A stretch of 33,002 nt of DNA from a virus, in the IMG/VR virus record IMGVR_UViG_3300040801_002615, positions 1 through 33,002 of that record. One strand, written 5' to 3'. Shown in pieces: positions 1 through 7,506 of this stretch. Positions within the stretch are counted from its first letter, which is position 1. Each line of letters opens with the position of its first letter. Under the pieces are notes generated by a model. That model worked only from the letters and a program-made list of their open reading frames with translations. It searched no databases and had not been told where the DNA came from. Position numbers and translations under genes: made by a program.

Positions 1-210
1 CTGTTCAGCGGCGAGTTCCAGTCCCGCCAGGGCCTGGACCCGGCGCGACTGGCCGAACTCTGCCACACCATGGCCGCCCTGGTGACCTTCGTCCACGGTC
101 ACGGCTGCCTGTTGGTGGATGGCAACGAACTCAACTGGCTGGTGCTGGGTCCCGACCACACCCGGGTGGCGCTGATCGATGTGGATTCCTTCCAGACCCC
201 TGGTTATTAA
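1..210 (+). pseudogene. Host protein-kinase-like gene, interrupted by the prophage
   Basis: The frame is open from the window edge to a TAA at 208-210. It carries a kinase-like catalytic-loop segment (HGHGCLLVDGNELNWLV) followed by ALIDVDSFQ, which stands where the DFG region of a kinase fold would be. Proteins of this type, as I recall them, continue well past this point with the rest of the C-lobe, so the gene is cut short. The proposed phage end begins at 201, so the last few codons and the stop come from phage DNA. The 5' part lies outside the window. Family assignment rests on these motifs only. The rest of the gene is not recognisable in the right flank. Confidence 0.6.
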
Positions 211-249
211 GGGGACGTGAGATAAATCCATCCCGTATGTGAGATAAAT
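201..249 (+). repeat. Left end with two transposase-binding repeats
   Basis: GTGAGATAAAT occurs at 217-227 and again at 239-249, exactly 22 bp apart. In Mu the transposase-binding end sites are about 22 bp long and R1 and R2 are adjacent, so this spacing fits tandem L1/L2 sites. Related motifs lie at the same offsets at the right end. The terminal TG at 201 is the proposed cleavage point. This is inferred from pattern and position only. Confidence 0.65.
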
Positions 250-335
250 GGGAAGAAAAAAGAAGATTCGGGGCTATCTGGGATGGGAAAACTGAAAACT
301 CCTTGCATATATCGCAAGAAAAACGGCCTCTGCTT
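250..335. other. Non-coding DNA between left end and head module
   Basis: This stretch separates the end repeats from the stop codon of the gpG-like gene. It contains an A-rich run (253-262) and a weak short inverted repeat (CTTGC at 302-306, GCAAG at 314-318). In Mu the packaging-start (pac) signal lies close to the left end, so this region is a possible pac location, but no signal can be recognised. No convincing terminator for the leftward operon is seen. Confidence 0.3.
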
Positions 336-773
336 TCAGCCCTCCAGATACACCGCCAGAATGTCCAGAATCGCTTCCTGATCTCCCTGCGAAATCTCGC
401 CTGAAGTCGGATCAGCAGTCAGCAACCCCCGCCGGGGCATCTTGCGAGTCCCAAACTCGTGATAAGTGGCATAGGGTTGTCCAAACCCCACCACCACATC
501 CGTAGCACTCGCCTGGTGGCTCAGACTCAGCAGCATATCTCCGTACCGGTCGAGGATTGTGCCGTTACCGTCCGATGGGTATTGATTGGCGGTCGAGGCG
601 GCCCAGGGTGCCCACGCTTGGCCGGTGGGATCGGATTGGGTCTCGAATCGCCCTGATACCCGGCTCTCCAACTCCATGCCGATGCCATCCAGAACCGGGG
701 TCAGATCACTGACCTTAGCCAGTAACTGATTGAAATAGTCGCGCACGCCTTGGTCGTGCAGATTCACCTTCAT
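336..773 (-). CDS. Phage virion morphogenesis protein, Mu gpG-like
   Basis: This 145-residue protein resembles the phage virion morphogenesis family (Mu gpG / P2 gpS tail-completion type), which acts at the head-tail joining stage. Visible family features are the early LLAKVSDLTPVLDGIGMELE helix, the FETQSDPTGQAWAPWA segment, LDRYGDMLLSLSHQ, and YATYHEFGTRKMPRRG, typical of this family. The ATG at 773 overlaps the TGA of the upstream gene by one base, which implies translational coupling; a GTG at 776 would add one residue. It is the last gene of the leftward head operon, next to the prophage left end. In Mu, gpG follows gpF in the same way. Confidence 0.85.
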   Translation of the reverse strand: MKVNLHDQGVRDYFNQLLAKVSDLTPVLDGIGMELESRVSGRFETQSDPTGQAWAPWAASTANQYPSDGNGTILDRYGDMLLSLSHQASATDVVVGFGQPYATYHEFGTRKMPRRGLLTADPTSGEISQGDQEAILDILAVYLEG

Positions 774-1609
774 CACGGTGATAGCCCCGCTCGCTGGGCC
801 GCCGTGGCGAGTTGTGCGTCGGCGGCTTTTAGCTTCTGATCGATCAACTGTCGGACATCACGGCCCCGCTGGTTGGCAACCCCAACGTTGTACCCAAACC
901 CAGGATCGATCCCCGCAGGCACTTGCATCACCTCCCCGGTGCGCCTATTGATCCACTCCCTGGTGGGTAGCATCGGGCGATTTTTCACCATCTCCTCGCC
1001 GCGTGGCGTTTTCCCCCGCTCATACTCTCTCTGGGAGACAGCGACCACCCGGCAGCGACACCCCCAGCCATTCGGCGGGTAGTGTGTTGCCCAGAACGGA
1101 TCATCCACCGGCAGCACCAGGTTGTGCCACTGGCGATGCTCGTCCCGAACCCGGGAATCGTCCTTGGTGATGTAGCGCAAATAGGGGTGAGTGCGCTTAT
1201 TCCGCTGCACCCGCTCCCACAGGCCCGAGGCGTAGGCCATGCGGGTGTTCACGTTATAAATGAGTTTCAGGCGCCTGGGATCGAACCGCGTCTGTACCTG
1301 CTCGCCGGTTTGCGGATCGCGCACATCGACGGTGCCCCACCAACCAGCCTGCGCCAACACGCCCTTGATATCCCGGGTCCAGTCTCGCCGGGATAGATCG
1401 CCCTGAACGCTGGCAGTGATGCCGTCGTGAATGCTTTGCAGGAGATCCAGCCGGGCCAGCCGGGAGACGGTGAACTGGTGGGCGTGTTCCTCCTGCCACA
1501 GCGCCCGCCAGTCGAAGGTGGGGGTGAGTTGCTGGCGGCGTTGCAGGTAGCGGACGGCCTCCGCCGGGGCGAGGGAGTACAGCCGGGCGAATTGCTGCGC
1601 CGGTGTCAC
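773..1609 (-). CDS. Head morphogenesis protein, Mu gpF-like (SPP1 gp7 family)
   Basis: This 278-residue protein matches the Mu F-like / SPP1 gp7 minor head protein family, which associates with the portal during head assembly. The N-terminal half is helical. The diagnostic segment is near residues 165-190: HRQWHNLVLPVDDPFWATHY followed by PPNGWGCRCRV, the conserved PPxGxxCRC motif. Upstream, RYITKDDSRVRDEH is also typical. The start overlaps the end of the portal gene by 4 bp and the stop overlaps the start of the gpG-like gene, so the three genes are coupled. The length agrees with phage members that lack extra C-terminal domains. Confidence 0.88.
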   Translation of the reverse strand: MTPAQQFARLYSLAPAEAVRYLQRRQQLTPTFDWRALWQEEHAHQFTVSRLARLDLLQSIHDGITASVQGDLSRRDWTRDIKGVLAQAGWWGTVDVRDPQTGEQVQTRFDPRRLKLIYNVNTRMAYASGLWERVQRNKRTHPYLRYITKDDSRVRDEHRQWHNLVLPVDDPFWATHYPPNGWGCRCRVVAVSQREYERGKTPRGEEMVKNRPMLPTREWINRRTGEVMQVPAGIDPGFGYNVGVANQRGRDVRQLIDQKLKAADAQLATAAQRAGLSP

Positions 1610-3042
1610 TGCGTATCCCCATCGGGCGTGATGTCGGCATTGGCGGCCAGACGGGCGGTGAATACCAGTTGCGTCAACATCTCATGGAGGGCGCTGGGGT
1701 CGCTGGCCCCGAGCAACGTGGTCAGTCGGGCCAGGAACTCGCCAGCGGTGAGGTTGCCTGCCCCGTCGGCGGCGGCCTGGATGGGATCGACCATGGGCGA
1801 GAGCACGGCTTCCCAATCACCGGCCAACTCTTCATAGAGCGCTCGCAGACCGTCCTCGTTGGGTTGTTCTGCGAACGCGACGGGTGTGGCGGGTGGTGTG
1901 GGTGTGGTCACCTCCGCGATGTCGTCCTCTCGCAGGTTGTAGCTGCGCATCCAGTAGGTCTTGGTAAACTTCAGCCCTGCCCCGCTCAGGGTCTGGTCGC
2001 GTTTGGCCTGGCGGTCGTTCACCTCGTCTTGCTCCCACATGGTGAACTTCGGTGCTTGGGTGTTCTCCCCGGCGTTGAGATCCACCATCCAGCGGATAAG
2101 CTGGTTCATGGCGGATTCGACCATCCGGGCCTCGTCGTCGCGTAGCGTATCGGCTACCTCCAGCCCCGCGGTGGCGCTTGCGTTGGTACTGGAGGCTTCG
2201 GTGGTCTGGTTCTGGCCCAGCAGCGCGATGGCAATCTCACCCCGGCAGTAGTGCAGTAGCTCCGAGTACGCATCGGCGGTGCCGGATTTGTTCGATTCGA
2301 TGATCTGGACGCTGGCATCGTCGGGAATTACCGCAACGGCGTCCTGCACCATGGATTCCAGACGGTCCAGGAGGTCGTCTACCTCGGTTTTCGGCGTGCC
2401 CCGGGGTGTTTGGCCCACTAACCAGGGCGTGCCGTACTTCTCGGCGAACTTGACCCAGAACTTCAGGCCACCCCGCTTGAACGTGGTGGGCCAGAACACC
2501 AGCGACAGATCGCCAACGCCGTAGGGGTTGGCGTAACTCGCCCCCTGGCGGGTAACCAGAAACTTCCGGGGCGGTAGCACCTCGCCCTGGAGAAGATGTC
2601 CACGGGAGCGAAACCGTAGCTCCCCGTCCCCGTCGTAGACGAACCATTTCGGCGGTTTGGCGATCACCTTACCCGGTACCGTCCAGCCCTCGCGGTGTGT
2701 CCAGATCACTTCCAGCGGCTGATAGCCATAGAGCGACCCATCCAGCATATCGGCAACGATCTGGCCGATATCCAGGTGGGCTAGCGCCTGCTGGACTCGT
2801 TTTGCCAGGCGCTGCGGGCCGGCCTCTGCCTCGATGGACCATTCCAGCCCCCGCACCGCGGCCTTCCGGCGACGGATACAGCCTGCCACGATGGGGTCAC
2901 TGCGCAGGTTCTCATAGACATCGATGTCGCGACCCATCCGCTTCAGGATTGGGTCGGGATTCGGAAGATAGCCCCCGAACAGGCTCGCGAACTCCGGGCT
3001 ATGTTCCCGGGTGGCGATATGCTGACTCAGCCGATCAAGCAT
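1606..3042 (-). CDS. Portal protein, Mu gp29-like (DUF935)
   Basis: This 478-residue protein is the portal vertex component, forming the dodecameric ring through which DNA enters and leaves the head. It shows the DUF935 pattern: SDPIVAGCIRRRKAAVRGLEW near residues 48-68, SLYGYQPLEVIW in the middle, the KFAEKYGTPWLVGQTPRG segment, and LGQNQTTEASSTNASA, equivalent to the conserved LGQxxTTE stretch. The C-terminal 100 or so residues after the DUF935 core are more variable. It overlaps the terminase gene by 8 bp and the gpF-like gene by 4 bp on the same strand, consistent with one head-packaging transcript. Confidence 0.92.
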   Translation of the reverse strand: MLDRLSQHIATREHSPEFASLFGGYLPNPDPILKRMGRDIDVYENLRSDPIVAGCIRRRKAAVRGLEWSIEAEAGPQRLAKRVQQALAHLDIGQIVADMLDGSLYGYQPLEVIWTHREGWTVPGKVIAKPPKWFVYDGDGELRFRSRGHLLQGEVLPPRKFLVTRQGASYANPYGVGDLSLVFWPTTFKRGGLKFWVKFAEKYGTPWLVGQTPRGTPKTEVDDLLDRLESMVQDAVAVIPDDASVQIIESNKSGTADAYSELLHYCRGEIAIALLGQNQTTEASSTNASATAGLEVADTLRDDEARMVESAMNQLIRWMVDLNAGENTQAPKFTMWEQDEVNDRQAKRDQTLSGAGLKFTKTYWMRSYNLREDDIAEVTTPTPPATPVAFAEQPNEDGLRALYEELAGDWEAVLSPMVDPIQAAADGAGNLTAGEFLARLTTLLGASDPSALHEMLTQLVFTARLAANADITPDGDTQ

Positions 3043-4510
3043 CGTAGCCCTCCAGAAGCGTGGCGCTGGCGCGGCGGCGGCGACTGGCCACGGTGACCGG
3101 GCCGCTGTTCAGTTCCCGGCTGGCGAAGTAGGCCAGGGCCAGGGCGACAGCGCTATCCCCGTGACGCTGGCCCTGGTCGGCGCCGGTCTGGCGACCATCG
3201 GGAATGCGGGGCACACCCTTGATGACTTCCACGGCCCGCAGATCCGCCAGGATATCGGCATCCTTCGGCAGCTCGTCCAGGTCCCCATCCTCCAGCGCCG
3301 CTTTCACCGGGGGCATGTGCTCGCGATACCAGGCTTCGCTCAGCATCACCTGCTGGATGCGGCTGCCGTAGTGCTGCATGGCCCGCTCGGCGAGGTACTG
3401 GCCGTTGCCCCGGGCGTCGAACGCGCCGCCCATCAGCCGTAGCCGATCCAGCACGTAGACGATGGCCTGTTCCTGTTGGCGAAAGGGGGTGTTGCGCATC
3501 TCCAGCACGCAGGGGCAGCGCCGGCGTAGGGTCTGTTCTTGCAACAGGGGGATCAACACGGTGAGGTCACCGGTGCGCCCGAAATCTTCACCCACGAAAG
3601 CTAGCGCCTCCGGCGGGAGCGTGGCGAGAACCGGTCCCAGGTGGGTATCCAGCCACTCCGCCATTTCCGCCTCGCGGATGTGGTCGGGTAGCAGCTCGAA
3701 GCCCTTACGGGCCGTGTAGCGGAACACCGGCGTTGCCGCCGACATGCGCGATTCGATCAGCGCCCTGCTCAACCAGGCCCCGCCAGACTCTGCGGGGATG
3801 CAGAACAACTCCTCGTCGGCGTTGGGTTCATAGCGCTTGATCAGCGCCTGTCGCCAGTCATGTTGTGCAGCGGGTGACCACGGTTGATCCGTCACCTGGC
3901 AGATGCGCCTATAAAGGCCATCCTCAAGCGCATCGTCCAGGGTCACCCGGTGGAGGCCATAGTCGAAGCGCCCCGAGCGGATGTCGTTCACCAGGGTGTT
4001 GAAGGGGTTATCCACCCCGTTGTGGGTGCTGATGATGCGAATGCACCCGCCCCACATGGTCATGGCCATGGCCGACTTCAGGATTGCCGCCAGGTCGTCA
4101 CAGAACGCGGCCTCGTCCACCACCAGGCGCTCGCCGGGGCGGCCCTTGCCCCGGAGCTGGCGAGGGTTGCTGCTGAAGGTGATGATGGCGTGGCCGCTGT
4201 CGAATTTGATCCGGAAGGAGGTGATAGCCCGGTCACCCTCCTCGAAGATGGTCTCCTCGATCTGGCTCGCGGCTGCCTGGAAGGCTCTGGCCCACTGGGC
4301 GCAGTCCTGAATAAAGCCGGCGGTCATGTCCTTGTCGTAGGAGATGTAGTAGACATTGGCGCCGGTCTTGGCCGCGGCGTGTAGGACCGAGTCGGCGGCC
4401 TCGCTATAACTCAGGCCGATGCGGCGGGATTTCTCGATGATCTTCACCGGGCGGGTATCTTCCACCCAGCGCTCCTGGTACGGGAGCAGTATCGCCCCGG
4501 AGATGCTCAT
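3035..4510 (-). CDS. Terminase large subunit, Mu gp28-like
   Basis: This 491-residue ATPase-nuclease packages DNA. The N-terminal motor has a variant Walker A, EKSRRIGLSYS at residues 26-36, as in Mu-type terminases that lack a canonical P-loop. Walker B with the catalytic glutamate is RLVVDEAAF around 128-136, followed by the coupling motif STHNG at 161-165. The C-terminal RNase-H-like nuclease is marked by FVGEDFGRTGDLTVLIP around residue 305, with later acidic residues near HGDSAVALALA. The start overlaps the small-subunit stop (ATGA), and the stop overlaps the portal start. Length and motifs agree with an intact enzyme. Confidence 0.93.
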   Translation of the reverse strand: MSISGAILLPYQERWVEDTRPVKIIEKSRRIGLSYSEAADSVLHAAAKTGANVYYISYDKDMTAGFIQDCAQWARAFQAAASQIEETIFEEGDRAITSFRIKFDSGHAIITFSSNPRQLRGKGRPGERLVVDEAAFCDDLAAILKSAMAMTMWGGCIRIISTHNGVDNPFNTLVNDIRSGRFDYGLHRVTLDDALEDGLYRRICQVTDQPWSPAAQHDWRQALIKRYEPNADEELFCIPAESGGAWLSRALIESRMSAATPVFRYTARKGFELLPDHIREAEMAEWLDTHLGPVLATLPPEALAFVGEDFGRTGDLTVLIPLLQEQTLRRRCPCVLEMRNTPFRQQEQAIVYVLDRLRLMGGAFDARGNGQYLAERAMQHYGSRIQQVMLSEAWYREHMPPVKAALEDGDLDELPKDADILADLRAVEVIKGVPRIPDGRQTGADQGQRHGDSAVALALAYFASRELNSGPVTVASRRRRASATLLEGYDA

Positions 4511-5058
4511 TCGCTGAGGCCCGTCAGGATCGCGGCCCGCATGGCCTCGACCCCGTCGTCTGATAGTCCCGCCCGGCGGGCGGCGGTTTCGGCCAGGGCG
4601 GCGGCGTTCTCGGCGGCGCGGGCCAGTACCTGGGACTCGTGTTTCTTTTGCTGGAGGCTGACCACACCGAGTTTGTTTAGCGTCATGGCGGCGGTGAACA
4701 GCGGCTTCAGGCGCTCTTCAGGGGCGGCGTCGTCGTCGATTTGCTTGAGGGCCAGTAAAACTTTGAACATCTCGGACTGCACCAACGAGATCGACGCGGC
4801 CAGGCGGTGGTCTGGCTCATCGCCCGCCGCTTCGGCGATGGCCTGAGCCGCGCGGGTGGAATCCCGGATGTCGGCCAGCCGCTCCTCCAATTGCTGGCCG
4901 TAGCGATGCAGGGCGGACTTGGAAATCTTAACATCGTGCTCCTGCTCGATGTTTTGGGCGATCCACTCGTAGCCGCTGAAGCCGGATTGCTCCAGCATCC
5001 GGTCAATTTTCTTGCGCAACTCGTCGGGGAGTTGCACCACCGTTGAACGCCGGGGCAT
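4507..5058 (-). CDS. Terminase small subunit, Mu gp27-like (DUF3486)
   Basis: This 183-residue protein matches DUF3486, the small terminase family of Mu-like phages, which recognises the packaging site. The N-terminus has the characteristic LPDELRKKIDRMLEQSGFSG (residues 10-29), then a helix-turn-helix-like stretch with KISKSALHRYGQQLE (residues 44-58). The rest is helical and alanine-rich with ISLVQSEMFKVLLAL. It overlaps the large subunit by 4 bp and lies 4 bp downstream of the gp26-like gene. The order small terminase, large terminase, portal is that of Mu. Confidence 0.9.
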   Translation of the reverse strand: MPRRSTVVQLPDELRKKIDRMLEQSGFSGYEWIAQNIEQEHDVKISKSALHRYGQQLEERLADIRDSTRAAQAIAEAAGDEPDHRLAASISLVQSEMFKVLLALKQIDDDAAPEERLKPLFTAAMTLNKLGVVSLQQKKHESQVLARAAENAAALAETAARRAGLSDDGVEAMRAAILTGLSE

Positions 5059-5062
5059 AGGG

Positions 5063-5368
5063 TCACCAATACTTCTTGGGCCGACCGATACCCGGCTCGT
5101 CCTCCGCCGTGTATTCGGCCATGTTGATGCCGTGGCGGGTCAGCCGGGCGTGCCACCGGCCATTGGGGCTCACCTCCACATGCACATGGCCGCCTTCGGC
5201 CAGGTACTCCAGTTCCTGGCGCAGCTCGTGGTCAGTGGAATCGGGGTAGATCGCCTGTACCACGGGCAGCACCGACTCGGCGTAGGCGCCGATGGGCCGG
5301 GCGTTGTTCAGGGTCAGGATGATATGCCACCGCACGGCTTCGCGGCGCACACGTTGGGCATCAATCAT
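5063..5368 (-). CDS. Mu gp26-like winged-helix protein
   Basis: This 101-residue protein sits between the DUF2730-like and DUF3486 genes, where Mu has gp26. The sequence is consistent with a small winged helix: an N-terminal helix RREAVRWHIILTLNNARPIG (residues 8-27), a second helical part HELRQELEYLAEGGHVHVEV, then a beta-like stretch GRWHARLTRHGINMAEY. Proteins at this position in Mu-like phages resemble ArsR-type regulators in shape, but their role is unknown. It overlaps the upstream gene by 8 bp. The assignment rests on position, length and general shape. Confidence 0.65.
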   Translation of the reverse strand: MIDAQRVRREAVRWHIILTLNNARPIGAYAESVLPVVQAIYPDSTDHELRQELEYLAEGGHVHVEVSPNGRWHARLTRHGINMAEYTAEDEPGIGRPKKYW

Positions 5369-5777
5369 TTTTGAGCAAACCTCTGTTACGGGCCATGAGT
5401 TCGAGCGTGTTGGCCAGGGCGTCCAATTTGGCTTCGATCACCGACTGGTTGCGGATGTGGTCCTCTCGGCGGACGTACAACACCGGGAGACTGGCCCGGA
5501 GCGCCTGGAGGTCCTCCTCGACCGCCTTGTGGTCGCGCAGCAGTGTTTGCATTCCACTGGCCAGGGTGGAGTGTTCGTGCTGGAGGATGCCCAGTCCATC
5601 GGCCACGACGTCGTGGTCGGTCTGTAGCTGGATGTAGCGGTTATCTAGTTGCTGAATGTGGGCGTCTATGCCGTCCACAGCCCGTTTTAGGAGCTTTGAG
5701 ATGATGGCGATGAGAAAACCCGACCAGGTAACCACTAGCCCGAGCAGTGTTAGTCCATCGTTCCAACCGATTTCCAT
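5361..5777 (-). CDS. Mu gp25-like membrane-anchored coiled-coil protein (DUF2730)
   Basis: This 138-residue protein begins with one membrane segment (GLTLLGLVVTWSGFLIAIIS, residues 8-27) and continues as a long helical coiled coil rich in Q, D, L and H. That is the architecture of DUF2730 proteins, encoded just upstream of the terminase genes in Mu-like phages. Its function is not established. A short purine-rich stretch (AAGGG on the minus strand) lies about 7 nt upstream of the ATG at 5777. It is the first gene of the leftward head operon and faces the regulatory gap at 5778-5936. Confidence 0.72.
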   Translation of the reverse strand: MEIGWNDGLTLLGLVVTWSGFLIAIISKLLKRAVDGIDAHIQQLDNRYIQLQTDHDVVADGLGILQHEHSTLASGMQTLLRDHKAVEEDLQALRASLPVLYVRREDHIRNQSVIEAKLDALANTLELMARNRGLLKND

Positions 5778-5792
5778 GGGAGGACCCTTGTG

Positions 5793-5818
5793 TCTGGGAT
5801 CTCAGGGATGATCCCAGA
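5793..5818. promoter_or_regulatory. Inverted repeat over the leftward operon start
   Basis: TCTGGGAT (5793-5800) and ATCCCAGA (5811-5818) form a perfect 8-bp inverted repeat with a 10-nt loop. It lies 15 bp upstream of the gp25-like start codon and covers the position where the leftward transcript from the activator box should begin (about 5801). It could be an operator or a leader hairpin. No U-rich tail is seen, so a terminator is unlikely. Confidence 0.4.
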
Positions 5819-5888
5819 TCCGGGCTCCTTCAATCTTGTAAACCAGTTTACTTATTGCCCGGGGCTGGCGGTGGGTAGGCTAGGGGCG
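5808..5888. promoter_or_regulatory. Divergent activator-dependent promoter region with dyad box
   Basis: The dyad GTAAACCAGTTTAC (5838-5851) sits between the leftward head operon and the rightward accessory operon. A 15-base sequence including it, TTGTAAACCAGTTTA, is repeated exactly at 16522-16536 before the protease gene. With the dyad centred at 5844.5, rightward TAGGCT (5876-5881) and leftward GATCAT (minus strand of 5808-5813) lie at -10 positions if the dyad is centred near -43.5, the Mor geometry known from Mu. The symmetric box could therefore drive both operons. No good -35 elements are seen, as expected for activator-dependent promoters. Confidence 0.6.
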
Positions 5889-5936
5889 TTCGTGATAGTG
5901 AACTCCCAGAATTCTACAACCCCGGAGGGTAGCAAT

Positions 5937-6461
5937 GTGAAACGCGAGGAAATTGCCCGCGAGGTGGAACAGCGCGGCTGGCAGGGGCCGCGGGTTACCC
6001 AGGCCGATGTGGACGGCGTTATCCAGGCGGTGACCTACCACCAATTCCCCGGTACCACGGTGATGGTTTGCGCCATCATCCTGGAGAACGGCGCGGTGGT
6101 CACGGCGGAGTCGTACTGTGCCGATCCGGAGAACTTTGATCCGGATCTGGCACAGCGGATCGCCTTCGATAAGGCGAAGGACAAAATCTGGGCGCTCGAA
6201 GGCTACCGATTGCGGTGCGATCTGGCCGAGGCCCGCTACGCGGCGGAGAGCGGCTACGTCCTGGTGGAGGTGGATTCCGAGCGCCTGGCCCATGGGTTGC
6301 TGGATCGCGAGGCGGTGCTGGAGGCGGTGCGCGAGATCCTGGATGTCGAGGATCCGGATCAGCTTCGCGAGCAGATGCAGACGTTCCGGAACCACATCGA
6401 GCGCGATGGATTTCTGCCCCCGCCGCTGGAGGGTGTGGAGTATCAGGTTCCGGAGGGTTAG
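5937..6461 (+). CDS. Gp49-like phage protein (N4 gp49 / Sf6 gene 66 family)
   Basis: The GTG at 5937 was chosen because GGAGGG at 5924-5929 lies 7 nt upstream; the longer open frame to 5790 has no such site and would cover the divergent promoter. The 174-residue product carries the N4 Gp49/Sf6 gene 66 domain at about residues 25-95. Its marks are AVTYHQFPGTTVMVCAIILE, NGAVVTAESYCADPENFD, and AFDKAKDKIWALEGYRLR. The biochemical role of this family is unknown. The C-terminal 80 residues are acidic and helical and I do not recognise them. It is the first gene of a rightward accessory cluster. Confidence 0.75.
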   Translation: MKREEIAREVEQRGWQGPRVTQADVDGVIQAVTYHQFPGTTVMVCAIILENGAVVTAESYCADPENFDPDLAQRIAFDKAKDKIWALEGYRLRCDLAEARYAAESGYVLVEVDSERLAHGLLDREAVLEAVREILDVEDPDQLREQMQTFRNHIERDGFLPPPLEGVEYQVPEG

Positions 6462-6469
6462 TAACGGCG

Positions 6470-6910
6470 ATGTTCTACGACCTCCTCTACACCCTCACCC
6501 GGCAGGATAACGACGGGCAAGAGAAAACCTGGCCTATCGTGATTCGCAACGTCCCCCTGGCGGATACCGACAGGATGCGCATGTTGCAGGGTGAGGGTGA
6601 CGGACCGATGAAGCGCCCCACCTGGTCGCTGTACGGGGCGTTTCTGGAGAGCCTGTACAGCGCCCGCCAGTCCGCCAATCCGCAGGTGGTGGAGGTGCAT
6701 GATGCCGATACGGCCACCTTCCAGGAGTTGGTGAGCCGGCGGATGCCGCAAGCGGATCGGGTGATCGCCGCCTTTCTGGCCGGGATACTCTCCGAGGGGC
6801 AGGTGTGTCAGGCCCTGAAGATGGATCGCCAGCAGGTGCGGCGGCGCAAGGATCAACTGGTGGAGCTGGGGCGCCAGGACGCGGCGAAGTTGTTGGGGCG
6901 GTCGGGTTGA
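6470..6910 (+). CDS. Hypothetical phage protein with possible C-terminal HTH
   Basis: This 146-residue protein starts at the ATG at 6470, 8 bp after the Gp49-like gene, with GGAGGG (6452-6457) upstream. It opens with MFYDLLYTLTRQDNDGQEKT and I do not recognise a family for the N-terminal part. Residues about 110-140 (SEGQVCQALKMDRQQVRRRK) look like a helix-turn-helix, with a short turn before MDRQQV and a basic recognition helix. If so it may bind DNA. The position in the accessory cluster gives no further clue. Confidence 0.6.
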   Translation: MFYDLLYTLTRQDNDGQEKTWPIVIRNVPLADTDRMRMLQGEGDGPMKRPTWSLYGAFLESLYSARQSANPQVVEVHDADTATFQELVSRRMPQADRVIAAFLAGILSEGQVCQALKMDRQQVRRRKDQLVELGRQDAAKLLGRSG

Positions 6911-6936
6911 GTTCCCCCATTTCAAGAGGTGATGTG

Positions 6937-7362
6937 ATGTCCGAGAACAGCAGTGACGGCTACCGCGAATGGTCAGTGGTCGAGTTGATGGGCCACAGCA
7001 TGATCGCGGGCCTGGTGAGCGAGCAGAGCATCGGCGGTAGCGCGATGGTGCGGGTGGATGTGCCGGCGGTGGATGATCAGCCGGGGTATACCAAGTTCTT
7101 CTCGGGCGGCGCGATCTATGCGATTACGCCGGTTTCCGAGGAGATCGCGGTGCAGCATGTGCTGCGGATCCGCCCGCCGGTGCAACGCTTCGAGACCCGC
7201 CCAGTGCGGCGGGTGGCCGGGCAGTTGGCCTATCAGACGGTGGATGAGGAGCTGGAGGCGGAGTACCCGCCCGATGACGCGGACCCGAATCCGCGCTACG
7301 AGCTGACGGCGGAGGAGGCAGCCGCAGTCATTGATCCTCATGATGAGGAGTTCAGGCTGTGA
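6937..7362 (+). CDS. Conserved phage hypothetical protein
   Basis: The ATG at 6937 follows AGAGGT (6925-6930) with 6 nt between. The 141-residue product begins with EWSVVELMGHSMIAGLVSEQ, then MVRVDVPAV, and FFSGGAIYAITPVSEEIA. I recall this pattern from many phage proteins of about this size with no assigned function, with a predicted beta-rich N-terminal half. The C-terminal 40 residues are strongly acidic (DEELEAEYPPDDADPN and EEAAAVIDPHDEEF). The stop overlaps the GTG start of the next small gene. Confidence 0.7.
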   Translation: MSENSSDGYREWSVVELMGHSMIAGLVSEQSIGGSAMVRVDVPAVDDQPGYTKFFSGGAIYAITPVSEEIAVQHVLRIRPPVQRFETRPVRRVAGQLAYQTVDEELEAEYPPDDADPNPRYELTAEEAAAVIDPHDEEFRL

Positions 7363-7505
7363 GCGTCGGCAGTGGGATTGCCATTGCGGGCATCTGGGTA
7401 GGCGGCGCGGTAATGGTTACCGGCCTGGAGAGCGCCCTGGCGATTGGTGGGGTGGTGGCGGTGCAAGTGTTGTTGACTGGGCCGCTGATTACCCGGGGGC
7501 GCTGA
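7359..7505 (+). CDS. Small membrane peptide, 48 residues
   Basis: The GTG at 7359 overlaps the previous stop codon (GTGA) and has AGGAG at 7346-7350 with 8 nt between. The product is almost entirely hydrophobic and glycine-rich: GIAIAGIWVGGAVMVTGLES then ALAIGGVVAVQVLLTGPLI and a short basic tail TRGR. It should form one or two membrane segments. The function is unknown. Coupled translation, a good ribosome site and the tight fit between neighbours support it as a real gene. A phage holin-like or accessory membrane role is possible but not shown. Confidence 0.6.
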   Translation: MSVGSGIAIAGIWVGGAVMVTGLESALAIGGVVAVQVLLTGPLITRGR

Positions 7506-7506
7506 G

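Noticed and set aside
302-318. Short inverted repeat CTTGC/GCAAG as terminator of the leftward head operon
   Set aside because: A 5-bp stem with a 7-nt A/T loop and no following T-run on the minus strand is too weak.
5790-5936. N-terminal extension of the Gp49-like gene to an ATG at 5790
   Set aside because: It would cover the inverted repeat and activator dyad; a GTG at 5937 has a strong ribosome site and the family domain starts after it.
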